This document shows positions 49,943-58,095 of a DNA stretch of 64,000 bases, piece by piece. The translations under genes and the position numbers were made by a program. Below the pieces are notes generated by a model. It worked only from the letters and a program-made list of their open reading frames with translations, was not told the origin of the DNA and ran no database searches. Within the stretch, counting starts at the first letter, position 1. Each line of letters opens with the position of its first letter. Source of the stretch: Pseudolysinimonas_A sp039912695 (lineage in GTDB: Bacteria; Actinomycetota; Actinomycetes; Actinomycetales; Microbacteriaceae); the NCBI RefSeq assembly GCF_039912695.1, contig NZ_JBDSPJ010000008.1, forward strand, positions 9,054 through 73,053, read 5' to 3'.

Positions 49943-50985
49943 GACTCTCCTCCCGCTTGCCGCGGGCCAGCAGGCTGCACCAGATCGCGCAGGATGTCGA
50001 TCGACCCCCGACTGTATCGCGCGTACCGGCGGCTCAAGGCTCCCGCGAGAACCCCGGGAATCCGAGCCAGCCGCAGGCGGGGAAGGCGTGACCGTGTGGT
50101 CTCGTGGGCGAGTTTCCCGCGCGCCGCTGCGACTCGAGCCGCAGGAGCCCCGAGAGCCTCCAGGCGCTCGACGAGCAGTCGCGATCGCTCGATGAGGCGC
50201 GCGGCCCGCTCGGTTCTCGTCTCGCGCAACTTGCGCATCCGGTCTGCCGTCGTCGGTTTCCGCGCGCCGATTTGATTGGCGCCGTGCTGGCGGTAGTCGA
50301 TGAGCTGCGCAGGATCGAGCCTCAGCTCGCCGAGTGCCGCGGCGATCACGGCGAGCCATTCGTCGTGCACCCAGACCTTAGGGAAAGGTGCGGCCCTCTC
50401 GACCAAAGACCGGCGCAGCACAACCGTGGCTCCGGTGACGAGGTTGCGGCGCATGAGCACCGCGAAGGCATCTCCTGACTCAAGTCCCGCACGCTCGCCC
50501 GGCGTCGCCTCGAGAGCGTCGAGCAGGCCGAGCCCGAGCGAGGTCCCCGCTGCGTCGACGAGCCGCGCGTCAGTGTGCACGAGCAAGAGGCTGGATTCGG
50601 CCGCGAACTGCGGCACGACGCGTGCGAGCTTGGCGGCATCCCAGATGTCGTCCTGGTCGCTCAGGGCGATGAGGTCGCCGCGGCACTCGCTCAGGGTTGC
50701 GGCGAAGTTTGCGACGACGCCGAGCGGCTCCGCCCGACGCAGGATACGGAGGGCGACGTCGAGCGCCGGGTCAGCCGCGCGCGCGACCGCGAAGGTGTTC
50801 TCGATGACCGCGACCGTGTCATCACTCGAAGCGTCATCGCCGACGACGATCTCCATCGGGGCTGGACGTTGGGCGAGGATGCTGCGCACCTGCTCGGCGA
50901 CGTAGGCCGAGCCGTTGTGTGTGCAGAGCGCGACGGACACGGTCAGCGGTGCGTCGGCCGTCGGATCAGCGGCATCGGTCGTCAC
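49939..50985 (-). CDS. Family 2 glycosyltransferase (rhamnosyltransferase-like)
   Basis: 348 residues. 'VSVALCTHNGSAYVAEQVRSIL', 'VVGDDASSDDTVAVIE' and 'CRGDLIALSDQDDIWDAAKL' are the motifs of the WbbL/RgpB-like rhamnosyltransferase branch, in which the metal motif reads SDQDD. The start is GTG 50985 with TATCCT 6 nt upstream; earlier in-frame starts would add a non-conserved Thr/Pro stretch. With dTDP-rhamnose genes 1-6 kb away, a rhamnose donor is plausible. It is followed by a GT4 gene with ATGA overlap. Confidence 0.85.
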   Translation of the reverse strand: MTTDAADPTADAPLTVSVALCTHNGSAYVAEQVRSILAQRPAPMEIVVGDDASSDDTVAVIENTFAVARAADPALDVALRILRRAEPLGVVANFAATLSECRGDLIALSDQDDIWDAAKLARVVPQFAAESSLLLVHTDARLVDAAGTSLGLGLLDALEATPGERAGLESGDAFAVLMRRNLVTGATVVLRRSLVERAAPFPKVWVHDEWLAVIAAALGELRLDPAQLIDYRQHGANQIGARKPTTADRMRKLRETRTERAARLIERSRLLVERLEALGAPAARVAAARGKLAHETTRSRLPRLRLARIPGVLAGALSRRYARYSRGSIDILRDLVQPAGPRQAGGES

Positions 50986-50991
50986 CCCGCC

Positions 50992-50997
50992 AGGATA
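50992..50997 (-). promoter_or_regulatory. -10 box TATCCT, 6 nt before GTG 50985 (leaderless)
   Basis: Minus strand: TATCCT, GGCGGG, then GTG. It faces the divergent promoter of the 51029 gene, 17 bp away. Confidence 0.5.
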
Positions 50998-51014
50998 TGT
51001 CGAGCACGCGCCGG

Positions 51015-51020
51015 TAGGAT
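51015..51020 (+). promoter_or_regulatory. -10 box TAGGAT, 8 nt before GTG 51029 (leaderless)
   Basis: TAGGAT, CCGGAGTC, then GTG. The whole divergent region between the two glycosyltransferase starts is only 43 bp. Confidence 0.5.
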
Positions 51021-51028
51021 CCGGAGTC

Positions 51029-51907
51029 GTGCCCGGTACCGTGCGACCCGCGAGCGACCCCCGGGTTGCGATCGTCACTGTGGCCTACCGATCGGACGAT
51101 GTGCTCCCCGGGTTGCTGCACTCAGTGCCTACCGCGACGACCCTTCCGGTGACGACAATCGTTGCCGACAACTCGCCCGATGAAGGCCGCGCGGCCCAGA
51201 TCGCCGCAGACTTCGGAGCGCGCTACCTCGCCGTCCCGGGCAACCCCGGGTACGGCGGAGCCGTCAACGCTGCGACAGCCGGCCTGCCAGCGAGCGTCGA
51301 ATGGATCGTTGTCGTCAACCCGGACGTCGTACTCGCGCCAGGCTCGATCGACGCGCTCGTCACGACGGGTGAGGGTGACGACCACATCGGCGCGGTCGGC
51401 CCGCACGTCGTCAACGAGGACGGCTCGACCTATCCTTCGGCACGCGCCATCCCGTCGCTGCGCACCGGCATCGGACACGCCCTGTTCTCCCGCCTGTGGG
51501 CCGCTAACCCGTGGACCCGTCGCTACCGCGATGACCGGGCTCCGGTCGATGTGCGGCGCGACGCCGGCTGGCTGTCGGGCTCGTGCGTCGTCGTGCGGCG
51601 TCGAGCCTTCGACGAACTCGGCGGCTTCGACGACGGCTACTTCATGTACTTCGAAGACGTCGACCTCGGGTATCGACTGGGTCAACGCGGCTACCGCAAC
51701 GTGTACGAACCCGCCGCCCAGGCGATCCACGCGGGTGCGCATTCGACCTCGGGGGAATCCGCCCGGATGCTGCGAGCCCACCACGCGAGCGCGCGACGCT
51801 TCCTCACCCGCAAGTACAGCGGATGGTGGCTGTGGCCGGTCCGCGTGGTCGTGACCGCCGGACTTGGCGTGCGGTCGGCGATCACCACCCGACGAGCGCG
51901 CGACTGA
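51029..51907 (+). CDS. Family 2 glycosyltransferase (WbbL rhamnosyltransferase-like)
   Basis: 292 residues. 'VAIVTVAYRSDDVLPGLLHSV', 'TIVADNSPDEGRA', 'VPGNPGYGGAVNAATA' and 'WIVVVNPDVVLAPGSIDAL' follow the mycobacterial WbbL pattern, and 'GWLSGSCVVVRRRAFDELGGFDDGYFMYFEDVDLGYR' (about 185-220) is the GT2 acceptor-side block with the catalytic E-D-V-D. WbbL puts rhamnose on polyprenyl-diphosphate-GlcNAc to start the cell-wall linker. The neighbouring rfbA makes dTDP-rhamnose precursor, so a rhamnosyltransferase call is well supported, although which linkage it makes is unknown. Confidence 0.87.
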   Translation: MPGTVRPASDPRVAIVTVAYRSDDVLPGLLHSVPTATTLPVTTIVADNSPDEGRAAQIAADFGARYLAVPGNPGYGGAVNAATAGLPASVEWIVVVNPDVVLAPGSIDALVTTGEGDDHIGAVGPHVVNEDGSTYPSARAIPSLRTGIGHALFSRLWAANPWTRRYRDDRAPVDVRRDAGWLSGSCVVVRRRAFDELGGFDDGYFMYFEDVDLGYRLGQRGYRNVYEPAAQAIHAGAHSTSGESARMLRAHHASARRFLTRKYSGWWLWPVRVVVTAGLGVRSAITTRRARD

Positions 51908-51932
51908 ACTCAGGTCACCTGAACTCAGGTCA
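51905..51932. repeat. 13-bp direct repeat spanning two convergent stop codons
   Basis: TGAACTCAGGTCA occurs at 51905-51917 and again at 51920-51932 with CC between. The first copy begins with the TGA stop of the plus-strand glycosyltransferase gene and the second ends with the TGA (as TCA) of the minus-strand rfbA. It looks like a small local duplication. Confidence 0.85.
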
Positions 51933-52799
51933 GCGCGACGTGCGCAGGAGCCCCGCGAGGTAGCTGCCGTACCCGCTTTTGAGCAGCGGAGCGGCGAGCC
52001 GCTCAAGCTGGGCGTCGTCGATCCACCCGGCCCGCCAGGCGGCCTCTTCGATGCACCCGATCTTGTAGCCCTGCCGATCCTCGATGACGCGTACGTACTC
52101 CGAGGCCTGCATCATCGATTCGAACGTGCCGGTGTCGAGCCACGCGGTGCCTCGATCGAGGACCCGCACCTGGAGTCGTCCGGCTTTGAGGTAGAACTCA
52201 TTGACCGACGAGATCTCGAGCTCTCCGCGAGCGCTCGGGACGATGCCCCGCGCGATCTCGAGAACGTCGTTGTCGTAGAAGTACAGTCCCGGCACGGCGT
52301 ACCGGCTCTTCGGGTGGGTCGGCTTCTCTTCGATCGAGACGGCCCGGAAGTCATCGTCGAACTCGACGACGCCATAGGCCGTGGGGTCGGCGACCTGGTA
52401 CGCGAAGATCAGTCCGCCGTCGAGTTCGCCCACCTGACTGAGCGCTCGCGCGAAGCCGTCGCCGTGGAAGATGTTGTCGCCGAGCACCAGGGCGACCGAG
52501 TCGTCGCCGACGAAACTCTCTCCGATGATGAACGCCTGAGCCAGCCCATCGGGCGACGGCTGGACGGCATACGAGAGGTGGATGCCGAGGGCACTCCCGT
52601 CGCCGAGGAGCGCTTCGAATTGGGCGTGGTGTTCGGGAGTCGTGATGATCAGAATTTCGCGGATCCCGGCGACCATGAGGGTCGACAGCGGGTAGTAGAT
52701 CATCGGCTTGTCGTAGATCGGCATCAGCTGCTTCGAGATGCCCTTGGTGATCGGCCAGAGCCGGGAGCCGGATCCGCCGGCCAGGATGATGCCCTTCAT
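51930..52799 (-). CDS. rfbA: Glucose-1-phosphate thymidylyltransferase
   Basis: 289 residues. 'GIILAGGSGSRLWPITKGISKQLMPIYDKPM' (residues 3-33) is the nucleotidyltransferase signature with the catalytic R and K, followed by 'LVLGDNIFHGDGF', 'YGVVEFDDDF' and 'SIEEKPTHPKSRYAVPGLYFYD'. It makes dTDP-glucose from dTTP and glucose-1-phosphate, the first step to dTDP-L-rhamnose. The start ATG overlaps the rfbC stop (ATGA), and the promoter is presumably upstream of rfbC or further. rfbB and rfbD lie 2-5 kb away on the other strand. Confidence 0.96.
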   Translation of the reverse strand: MKGIILAGGSGSRLWPITKGISKQLMPIYDKPMIYYPLSTLMVAGIREILIITTPEHHAQFEALLGDGSALGIHLSYAVQPSPDGLAQAFIIGESFVGDDSVALVLGDNIFHGDGFARALSQVGELDGGLIFAYQVADPTAYGVVEFDDDFRAVSIEEKPTHPKSRYAVPGLYFYDNDVLEIARGIVPSARGELEISSVNEFYLKAGRLQVRVLDRGTAWLDTGTFESMMQASEYVRVIEDRQGYKIGCIEEAAWRAGWIDDAQLERLAAPLLKSGYGSYLAGLLRTSR

Positions 52800-53398
52800 C
52801 GAGCATCCGCCGCGTAGCGTGCCACGCAGTCGTCCCAGGTCGGCAATAGGCCTGCGCGTTCGGCCTCTTCGAGAGAGGGGGCGGCGGCGTCCTTCGCTGA
52901 CAGCAGCGGAATACCGATGCTGTCGGGGATATCGAGTCCGATCGCCGGATCCATGGGATCGATGCCGTGCTCTTGCCCCGGGCGGTACACGTCGTTCACG
53001 AGATACGTCAATGTGGTGTCGTCCTCAAGCGCGAGGAATCCGTGTGCCAACCCTTCGGCGATGAAGACGGCGCGGCGATCGACGGTGTCGAGGAGTACCG
53101 AGTCCCAGCGGCCGTAAGTCGGAGACCCCACCCGCACATCGACGAAGAAGTCGATCGCGGCACCCGCCGAAACAGTGACATATTTCGCCTGCCCAGGCGG
53201 AACGGCAGCAAAATGGAGCCCACGAAAGACGCCGCGCCGAGAGACTGAGATGTTGGCCTGACGCAGGTCGAGACGTCGACCAACGACCTCTTCAAGTGGC
53301 TCGAAGCGATACCACTCCAAGAACGTTCCTCGGTCATCGGAGAACTGCCGTGGAGTCACCACAACGGCGCCCGGCACGAGGGTTTCGACGACATCCAT
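52796..53398 (-). CDS. rfbC: dTDP-4-dehydrorhamnose 3,5-epimerase
   Basis: 200 residues of cupin fold. 'DDRGTFLEWYR' near 22, 'QANISVSRRGVFRGLHFA' with the catalytic His, 'AKYVTVSAGAAIDFFVDVRVGSPTYG' and 'AHGFLALEDDTTLTYLVNDVYRPGQEHGI' are the RmlC landmarks. It epimerises C-3 and C-5 of dTDP-4-keto-6-deoxyglucose. The start was set at ATG 53398 ('MDVVETLVPGA'); an upstream ATG adds residues that overlap the ABC ATPase gene. There is a gap of 31 bp after the ATPase gene, so it may be co-transcribed with the exporter genes. Confidence 0.95.
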   Translation of the reverse strand: MDVVETLVPGAVVVTPRQFSDDRGTFLEWYRFEPLEEVVGRRLDLRQANISVSRRGVFRGLHFAAVPPGQAKYVTVSAGAAIDFFVDVRVGSPTYGRWDSVLLDTVDRRAVFIAEGLAHGFLALEDDTTLTYLVNDVYRPGQEHGIDPMDPAIGLDIPDSIGIPLLSAKDAAAPSLEEAERAGLLPTWDDCVARYAADAR

Positions 53399-53429
53399 GA
53401 AGTCAGCTAACCATTCCGTGGAGGGCGGA

Positions 53430-54170
53430 TCAGAGATGCGTAAGGTCGGCTTCGTACGCCGCAAGAACCTGGCGAGTCGGCCCTACTTGACGGAGTTCGC
53501 CGCCATCAAGCCACAACGAACGCGAACACAGATCACGAACTTGCCCAAGCGCGTGGCTCACGATAATCACCGTTCGGCCGTCGCCCGTCAATTCGCGGAA
53601 CTTTGCGCGCGAACGTTCCTGAAATTCGGCGTCCCCGACGGCGAGCACCTCGTCGATGAGGAGGATGTCGGGCCGCACGTGAACTGCCACGGCGAAGCCG
53701 AGACGCACGTACATGCCGGAGGAGTAGTTCTTCACGGGCTGATCGAGAAACGGTCCAACGTCGGCGAAATCGACGATCTCGTCGAACCGCGCGCGGATGT
53801 CGCGCCGCTTCATCCCGAGGATCGACCCATTGAGAAAAATGTTCTCTCGACCGGTCAACTCAGGGTGGAAACCGGAGCCGACCTCGAGCAGGGCCGCTAC
53901 CCGTCCATTCATTCGAATCGTCCCCCGCTCGGGTGTGAGAATTCGGGCCAGCGTTTTGAGCAGCGTCGATTTGCCGGAGCCGTTGCGACCGACGATTCCG
54001 AGCGTTTCTCCGCGGGCGACCTCGAAGGAGACATCCTGCACGGCCCAGAATTCGCGATCGATAACGGATCTTCGACCCCTCAGAACTGCTGATTTCAGGG
54101 ATTGATTGCGCTCGCGGTAGAGCCGGAATCGTTTCCAAACCTGATCAACGACGACTGCGGGCGTGCTCAC
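53430..54170 (-). CDS. Polysaccharide ABC-2 exporter ATPase (Wzt/TagH-like)
   Basis: 246 residues. Walker A 'GRNGSGKSTLLKTLARIL' is near 62, 'VAALLEVGSGFHPELTGRENIFLNGSILG' near 95 (the TagH/Wzt-type Q-loop region), the short signature 'YSSGMYVRLGFAVAVH', and Walker B 'DILLIDEVLAVGD' near 172. The protein ends after the ATPase and lacks the C-terminal glycan-binding domain of Wzt from E. coli O9a. The GTG start overlaps the permease stop (GTGA). With the permease it exports a completed, lipid-linked polymer. Confidence 0.93.
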   Translation of the reverse strand: MSTPAVVVDQVWKRFRLYRERNQSLKSAVLRGRRSVIDREFWAVQDVSFEVARGETLGIVGRNGSGKSTLLKTLARILTPERGTIRMNGRVAALLEVGSGFHPELTGRENIFLNGSILGMKRRDIRARFDEIVDFADVGPFLDQPVKNYSSGMYVRLGFAVAVHVRPDILLIDEVLAVGDAEFQERSRAKFRELTGDGRTVIIVSHALGQVRDLCSRSLWLDGGELRQVGPTRQVLAAYEADLTHL

Positions 54171-54982
54171 AGAATCTCCGCCAGACGGCGTTCGGAACGG
54201 GTGAATACTACGAAACCGAACATTCCCACAACCAGGGCCGAGCACACGCACCAGATCAGATCGACGGAATCCGGCCATCGGGAGGCATACATGAGGTCAC
54301 GAAAGACGGCGACGAAGTGCTCCATCGGATTGAGCTGGAAAATCGTCATCGCCCAGGGGTCAGAACGAGTCGCGTTTGCGACCACGTCAAGCGGATAGAC
54401 GATCGGGGTCAGGTAAAACCACATCTGCAGCGCGATCGCTACCAAGTGCTGCGTGTCTCGGAAGTGTGCGTTCGCGATCGCCGCCAACATTCCGAGTCCC
54501 ACGGCAAAGATCCCCAACAAGACCATCACCACCAGCGTAAGCGGCAACCACGGGACGACGAATGCCCCAGCCAAGCTCAAAGCCACCCCCAGCACAACCA
54601 TCTCGATCAGCCACGTGACGCCGACCGACAGGAGGACTGAGAGAGGGAGGTGTGCGCGCGGGAAGTAGACCTTCTTGATGAGGCTCTCGTTGCCGATGAG
54701 GACCTCGATACAGCCATTGACGACTCGGGCAACAAACAGCCAAGGGAGCAACCCGGCCATGAGCCAAAGCGCGAACACATCCAAGCCGCTCGGATCCCCG
54801 CGGGGGGGCTGGGCGCCGAGAAAAACGGAGAAGACGATCGTGTAGATGAGCATCGTCGCCACCGGGTTGAGCAGTGACCAGAGCTGCCCGAACACGGTGC
54901 GGCGATACTGGCCTTTAAGCTCGCGGGCAACCAGATTTCCGAGCAGCTCTCGCGATTCGCGGAGGTCCCTCAGGTACGGCAT
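54167..54982 (-). CDS. Polysaccharide ABC-2 exporter permease (Wzm/TagG-like)
   Basis: 271 residues with six hydrophobic helices. The N-terminal amphipathic 'ELLGNLVARELKGQYRRTVFGQLWSLLNP' region, 'SLIKKVYFPRAHLPLSVLLS' and 'HFRDTQHLVAIALQMWFYLTPIVYP' are the ABC-2 polysaccharide permease signatures. It forms the membrane channel with the ATPase encoded next to it. ATG 54982 was chosen because the conserved region begins just after it. A TACAGT box lies 32 nt upstream. Confidence 0.93.
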   Translation of the reverse strand: MPYLRDLRESRELLGNLVARELKGQYRRTVFGQLWSLLNPVATMLIYTIVFSVFLGAQPPRGDPSGLDVFALWLMAGLLPWLFVARVVNGCIEVLIGNESLIKKVYFPRAHLPLSVLLSVGVTWLIEMVVLGVALSLAGAFVVPWLPLTLVVMVLLGIFAVGLGMLAAIANAHFRDTQHLVAIALQMWFYLTPIVYPLDVVANATRSDPWAMTIFQLNPMEHFVAVFRDLMYASRWPDSVDLIWCVCSALVVGMFGFVVFTRSERRLAEIL

Positions 54983-55014
54983 CCGGGTCCGATCGTCCGC
55001 GTCTAACTCCCCAC

Positions 55015-55020
55015 ACTGTA
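55015..55020 (-). promoter_or_regulatory. -10 box TACAGT for the Wzm/Wzt (and possibly rfbC-rfbA) operon
   Basis: Minus-strand TACAGT is followed by a 32-nt leader before ATG 54982. The four minus-strand genes to 51930 are closely spaced and could share it. Confidence 0.35.
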
Positions 55021-55094
55021 TCGGGCCTCGGGCGCGCGCGGATCGAAGGACCATCCACCCTCATGATGCTGCGAGACCATCGCCCTGAGCAGCC

Positions 55095-55100
55095 TAGAAT
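55095..55100 (+). promoter_or_regulatory. -10 box TAGAAT, 6 nt before GTG 55107 (leaderless)
   Basis: TAGAAT, TCCGGG, then GTG of rfbB. It is one of the boxes closest to the TATAAT-type ideal in the window. Confidence 0.6.
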
Positions 55101-55106
55101 TCCGGG

Positions 55107-56093
55107 GTGCGGATCCTCGTCACCGGCGGAGCCGGCTTCATCGGCTCGAACTTCGTGCGCCGCACCCTCGACGACGCCTACCCGGGCCTCGAGGGCGCTG
55201 AGGTCGTCGTCTACGACGCCCTGACCTACTCGGGCAATCTCGCGAACCTCGCCCCGGTCGCCGCATCCCCGCGCTACTCGTTCGTGCACGGCGACATCCG
55301 TGACTCGGCCCTGCTGGACAGCACCCTGCCGGGCATCGACGCGATCGTGCACTTCGCCGCGGAGTCGCACGTCGACCGTTCGGTGCGCGACGCCGGCCCG
55401 TTCGTCGAGACCAACGTCGTCGGCACGCAACGTCTGCTCGATGCCGCGCTTCGGGCCGGAACGAAGCGGTTCGTGCACGTGAGCACCGACGAGGTGTATG
55501 GCTCGATCGCCGAGGGCTCGTGGGCCGAAGACCGCCCGCTCGAGCCGAACTCGCCGTACTCCGCCAGCAAGGCGGGCAGCGATCTGCTGGCTCGCAGCTT
55601 CCACCGCACGCACGGCATGAACGTCTCGATCACCCGCTGTTCGAACAACTACGGGCCCTACCACTTCCCCGAAAAGCTGATCCCGCTCTTCGTCACCAAC
55701 CTGATCGACGGCCAACACGTGCCGCTCTACGGCACGGGCGAGAACATCCGGGATTGGCTGCATGTCGATGACCACACCCGCGGCATCGCGATGGTGCTCG
55801 TCGGCGGGCGCGCGGGCGAGATTTACAACATCGGGGGCGGCACCGAGCTGACCAACCGGGAACTTACCCAGATGATGCTCGACGCGACCGGCCGCGACTG
55901 GTCTTACGTGGATGCTGTCGACGACCGCAAGGGGCACGACCTGCGCTACTCGGTCGACATCTCGAAGATCCGCTCCGAGCTCGGGTACGAACCGCTCGTG
56001 CCCTTCGACCAGGGTCTGGCTGACGTCGTGCAGTGGTACCGCGACCGCCGCGACTGGTGGGAACCTCTCAAAGTTCGCGCGGAACTCGAGTGA
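55107..56093 (+). CDS. rfbB: dTDP-glucose 4,6-dehydratase
   Basis: 328 residues. 'ILVTGGAGFIGSNFVRRTL', 'VHFAAESHVDRSV', 'VSTDEVYGS' (catalytic D-E), 'YSASKAGSDLL' (Tyr/Lys), 'RCSNNYGPYHFPEKLIPL' and 'ENIRDWLHVDDH' are all diagnostic for RmlB. It converts dTDP-glucose to dTDP-4-keto-6-deoxyglucose. The following rfbD starts within its stop codon (GTGA), and a glycosyltransferase gene follows in the same way. Confidence 0.96.
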   Translation: MRILVTGGAGFIGSNFVRRTLDDAYPGLEGAEVVVYDALTYSGNLANLAPVAASPRYSFVHGDIRDSALLDSTLPGIDAIVHFAAESHVDRSVRDAGPFVETNVVGTQRLLDAALRAGTKRFVHVSTDEVYGSIAEGSWAEDRPLEPNSPYSASKAGSDLLARSFHRTHGMNVSITRCSNNYGPYHFPEKLIPLFVTNLIDGQHVPLYGTGENIRDWLHVDDHTRGIAMVLVGGRAGEIYNIGGGTELTNRELTQMMLDATGRDWSYVDAVDDRKGHDLRYSVDISKIRSELGYEPLVPFDQGLADVVQWYRDRRDWWEPLKVRAELE

Positions 56094-56938
56094 GATACGT
56101 CGTCCTCGGCGGACGCGGCATGCTCGGCCACGATCTCGCCCGAGCGCTTGAAGGCCGCGATGTCGTCGCGCTCGGTCGCGATCAGGGCGACCTGACCCAT
56201 CCAGCCGCTCTGCGGGCCGCGGTCGACGGCGCCGACGTCATCATCAACGCCGCCGCGTACACCCGCGTCGACGACGCTGAGACGGATGAGGCGGCCGCGA
56301 CTGCTATCAACGGCACGGGAGCAGGTGATGCGGCCCGCGCCGCCGCCGAGGTCGGTGCTCGGTTCGTACAGATCTCGACCGATTACGTGTTCGACGGGTC
56401 CGCTACCGCCCCTTATTCCGAAGACACGCCCCTCGCACCCGTGAGTGCCTACGGACGATCCAAGGCCGAAGGTGAGCGACTGGTCGCGCAGGCGCATCCC
56501 GCCCCGCACATCGTGCGCACCGCGTGGCTGTACGGGGAGCAAGGGCCGAATTTTCCGCGCACGATGCTCACCCTGGCGGCGGGGCGTGACACGGTGGATG
56601 TCGTCACCGACCAGATCGGACAACCCACCTGGACCCGTGACCTCGCGAGCGGAATCGTCGAGCTGCTCGACGCCGAGGCTCCGGCCGGCATCTACCACGT
56701 CACCAACTCCGGCCAGGCGAGCAAGTTCGAGCTCGCCCGCGCCGCCTTCGAGCTGGCCGGACTCGACCCGGATCGCGTGCATCCGACCGACAGCGCGTCC
56801 TTCGTGAGCCCCGCGCCGCGCCCGGCCTATTCGGTGCTCGGGCATGACGCGTGGCTGGCAGCCGGCCTCTCGGAGCTCAGGCCGTGGCGCGAGGCTCTGG
56901 CCGAGGCCGTTGCCGAGGGGGCGGTGAGTCCGAGATGA
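56090..56938 (+). CDS. rfbD: dTDP-4-dehydrorhamnose reductase
   Basis: 282 residues from GTG 56090. 'VVLGGRGMLGHDLARAL', 'DVIINAAAYTRVDDAETDE', 'ISTDYVFDGSATAPYSEDTPLAPVSAYGRSKAEGE' (with YxxxK), and 'VRTAWLYGEQGPNF' match RmlD. It reduces dTDP-4-keto-rhamnose to dTDP-L-rhamnose with NAD(P)H. It is coupled to rfbB upstream and to a glycosyltransferase downstream (ATGA). With rfbA and rfbC, the window has the complete dTDP-L-rhamnose pathway. Confidence 0.95.
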   Translation: MRYVVLGGRGMLGHDLARALEGRDVVALGRDQGDLTHPAALRAAVDGADVIINAAAYTRVDDAETDEAAATAINGTGAGDAARAAAEVGARFVQISTDYVFDGSATAPYSEDTPLAPVSAYGRSKAEGERLVAQAHPAPHIVRTAWLYGEQGPNFPRTMLTLAAGRDTVDVVTDQIGQPTWTRDLASGIVELLDAEAPAGIYHVTNSGQASKFELARAAFELAGLDPDRVHPTDSASFVSPAPRPAYSVLGHDAWLAAGLSELRPWREALAEAVAEGAVSPR

Positions 56939-58083
56939 CGACGCTTCGGGTCATCGTGGACGACATCGTGGCCGTCGGGGGCGACCGCCTCGGGCGCTAC
57001 GCCGAAGACCTCACCCGCGCACTCATCGCCACGGCACCCCGCGGCACCAACGTCGCCGGGGTCGTCGCCGCCTCCCCCGAGGGCGACTATGCCCTGCTGC
57101 GCGAGCGCCTGCCTGGCCTGACCGAGCTGCACAAAAGTGCTCTCGCCCGCCGCGAGTTGGCGGCAGCTTGGCAGCATGGGTTCACCACCCTCCCCGGCAA
57201 CGGGATGGTGCACGCCACCAGCCTGCTGGCGCCGCTTCGCCGCCACGATCGCCTGTCGAATCCCGGCGAGCAGACCGTGGTGACGATCCACGATGCGATC
57301 GCCTGGACCAGCCCCGAGCTGCTGCCCTCACGGCTGGCCTCCTGGCAGCGCACGATGGGCAAGCGAGCCGAGAAGTATGCCGATGCCGTCGTGGTGCCGA
57401 CGCACGCCGTCGCCGCCGAACTGAGCGAACAACTCGCGCTGGGCGACCGACTGCGCGTCATCGGGAGTGCGCCGTCAACTGCCCTCGCTGTCCCGCCCGA
57501 CTCCGCCGACCGCCGCGAGCGCCTCGGCCTGCCGACCCGGTACGTCCTCGCGATTGTCGAAGACGACGCACCGAACGGGTTCCCCGACTTGCTCGCAGCG
57601 ATCGGGCATCCCGACGCCCACGGCACGCGCCTGGTGATCGTCGCCGGTGCGAAGTCCGCAGCTCGCCTGATGTCCGACTCCCCATCGTCCGGCGCCACGA
57701 CACCCGACGCCCCGTGGCGCGACCGCGTCACTGTCGTCGACCCCGAGACCGACGCTGACCTGAGCGCGATCTATGCGGGCGCCGGTGCCTACGTGCAGCC
57801 GAGCGTCGCAGCAGGATTCGGCGCCCCGATGCTCGATGCGATGGCGGCGGGCCTGCCGCTGGTGATCTCCGACGCCCCGGCGCTGGTCGAGGTCGCCGAC
57901 GACGGAGCCCGGGTCGTTCCACGCGGCGACAACTTCGTTGCGGAACTCGCGGCGACAATCGCCGAACTGATCGAAGATCGTCCGGCGGCCGAACGACTGG
58001 GGATCGCGGCGCAAGACCGCGCCCGAGCCTTCAGTTGGCGCGACGCCGCCGAAAAGGTCTGGCAACTCCACGCCGACCTCTGA
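56935..58083 (+). CDS. Glycosyltransferase family 4
   Basis: 382 residues from ATG 56935. 'VIVDDIVAVGGDRLGRYAEDLTRAL' opens the acceptor half, and 'TVVTIHDAIAWTSPEL' follows near 115. The donor half has 'IYAGAGAYVQPSVAAGFGAPMLDAMAAGLPLVISDAPALVEVA' (about 278-320), the retaining GT4 motif with Glu replaced by Asp-Ala ('MLDAMAAG'). It is encoded directly after rfbD, so a mannosyl- or rhamnosyltransferase role is plausible. It ends 12 bp from the convergent LCP gene. Confidence 0.84.
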   Translation: MTTLRVIVDDIVAVGGDRLGRYAEDLTRALIATAPRGTNVAGVVAASPEGDYALLRERLPGLTELHKSALARRELAAAWQHGFTTLPGNGMVHATSLLAPLRRHDRLSNPGEQTVVTIHDAIAWTSPELLPSRLASWQRTMGKRAEKYADAVVVPTHAVAAELSEQLALGDRLRVIGSAPSTALAVPPDSADRRERLGLPTRYVLAIVEDDAPNGFPDLLAAIGHPDAHGTRLVIVAGAKSAARLMSDSPSSGATTPDAPWRDRVTVVDPETDADLSAIYAGAGAYVQPSVAAGFGAPMLDAMAAGLPLVISDAPALVEVADDGARVVPRGDNFVAELAATIAELIEDRPAAERLGIAAQDRARAFSWRDAAEKVWQLHADL

Positions 58084-58095
58084 CGCCGGTCTGAT

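Noticed and set aside
54915..55937. 340-codon minus-strand open frame opposite rfbB
   Set aside because: It conflicts with diagnostic RmlB motifs on the plus strand and with the Wzm start region.
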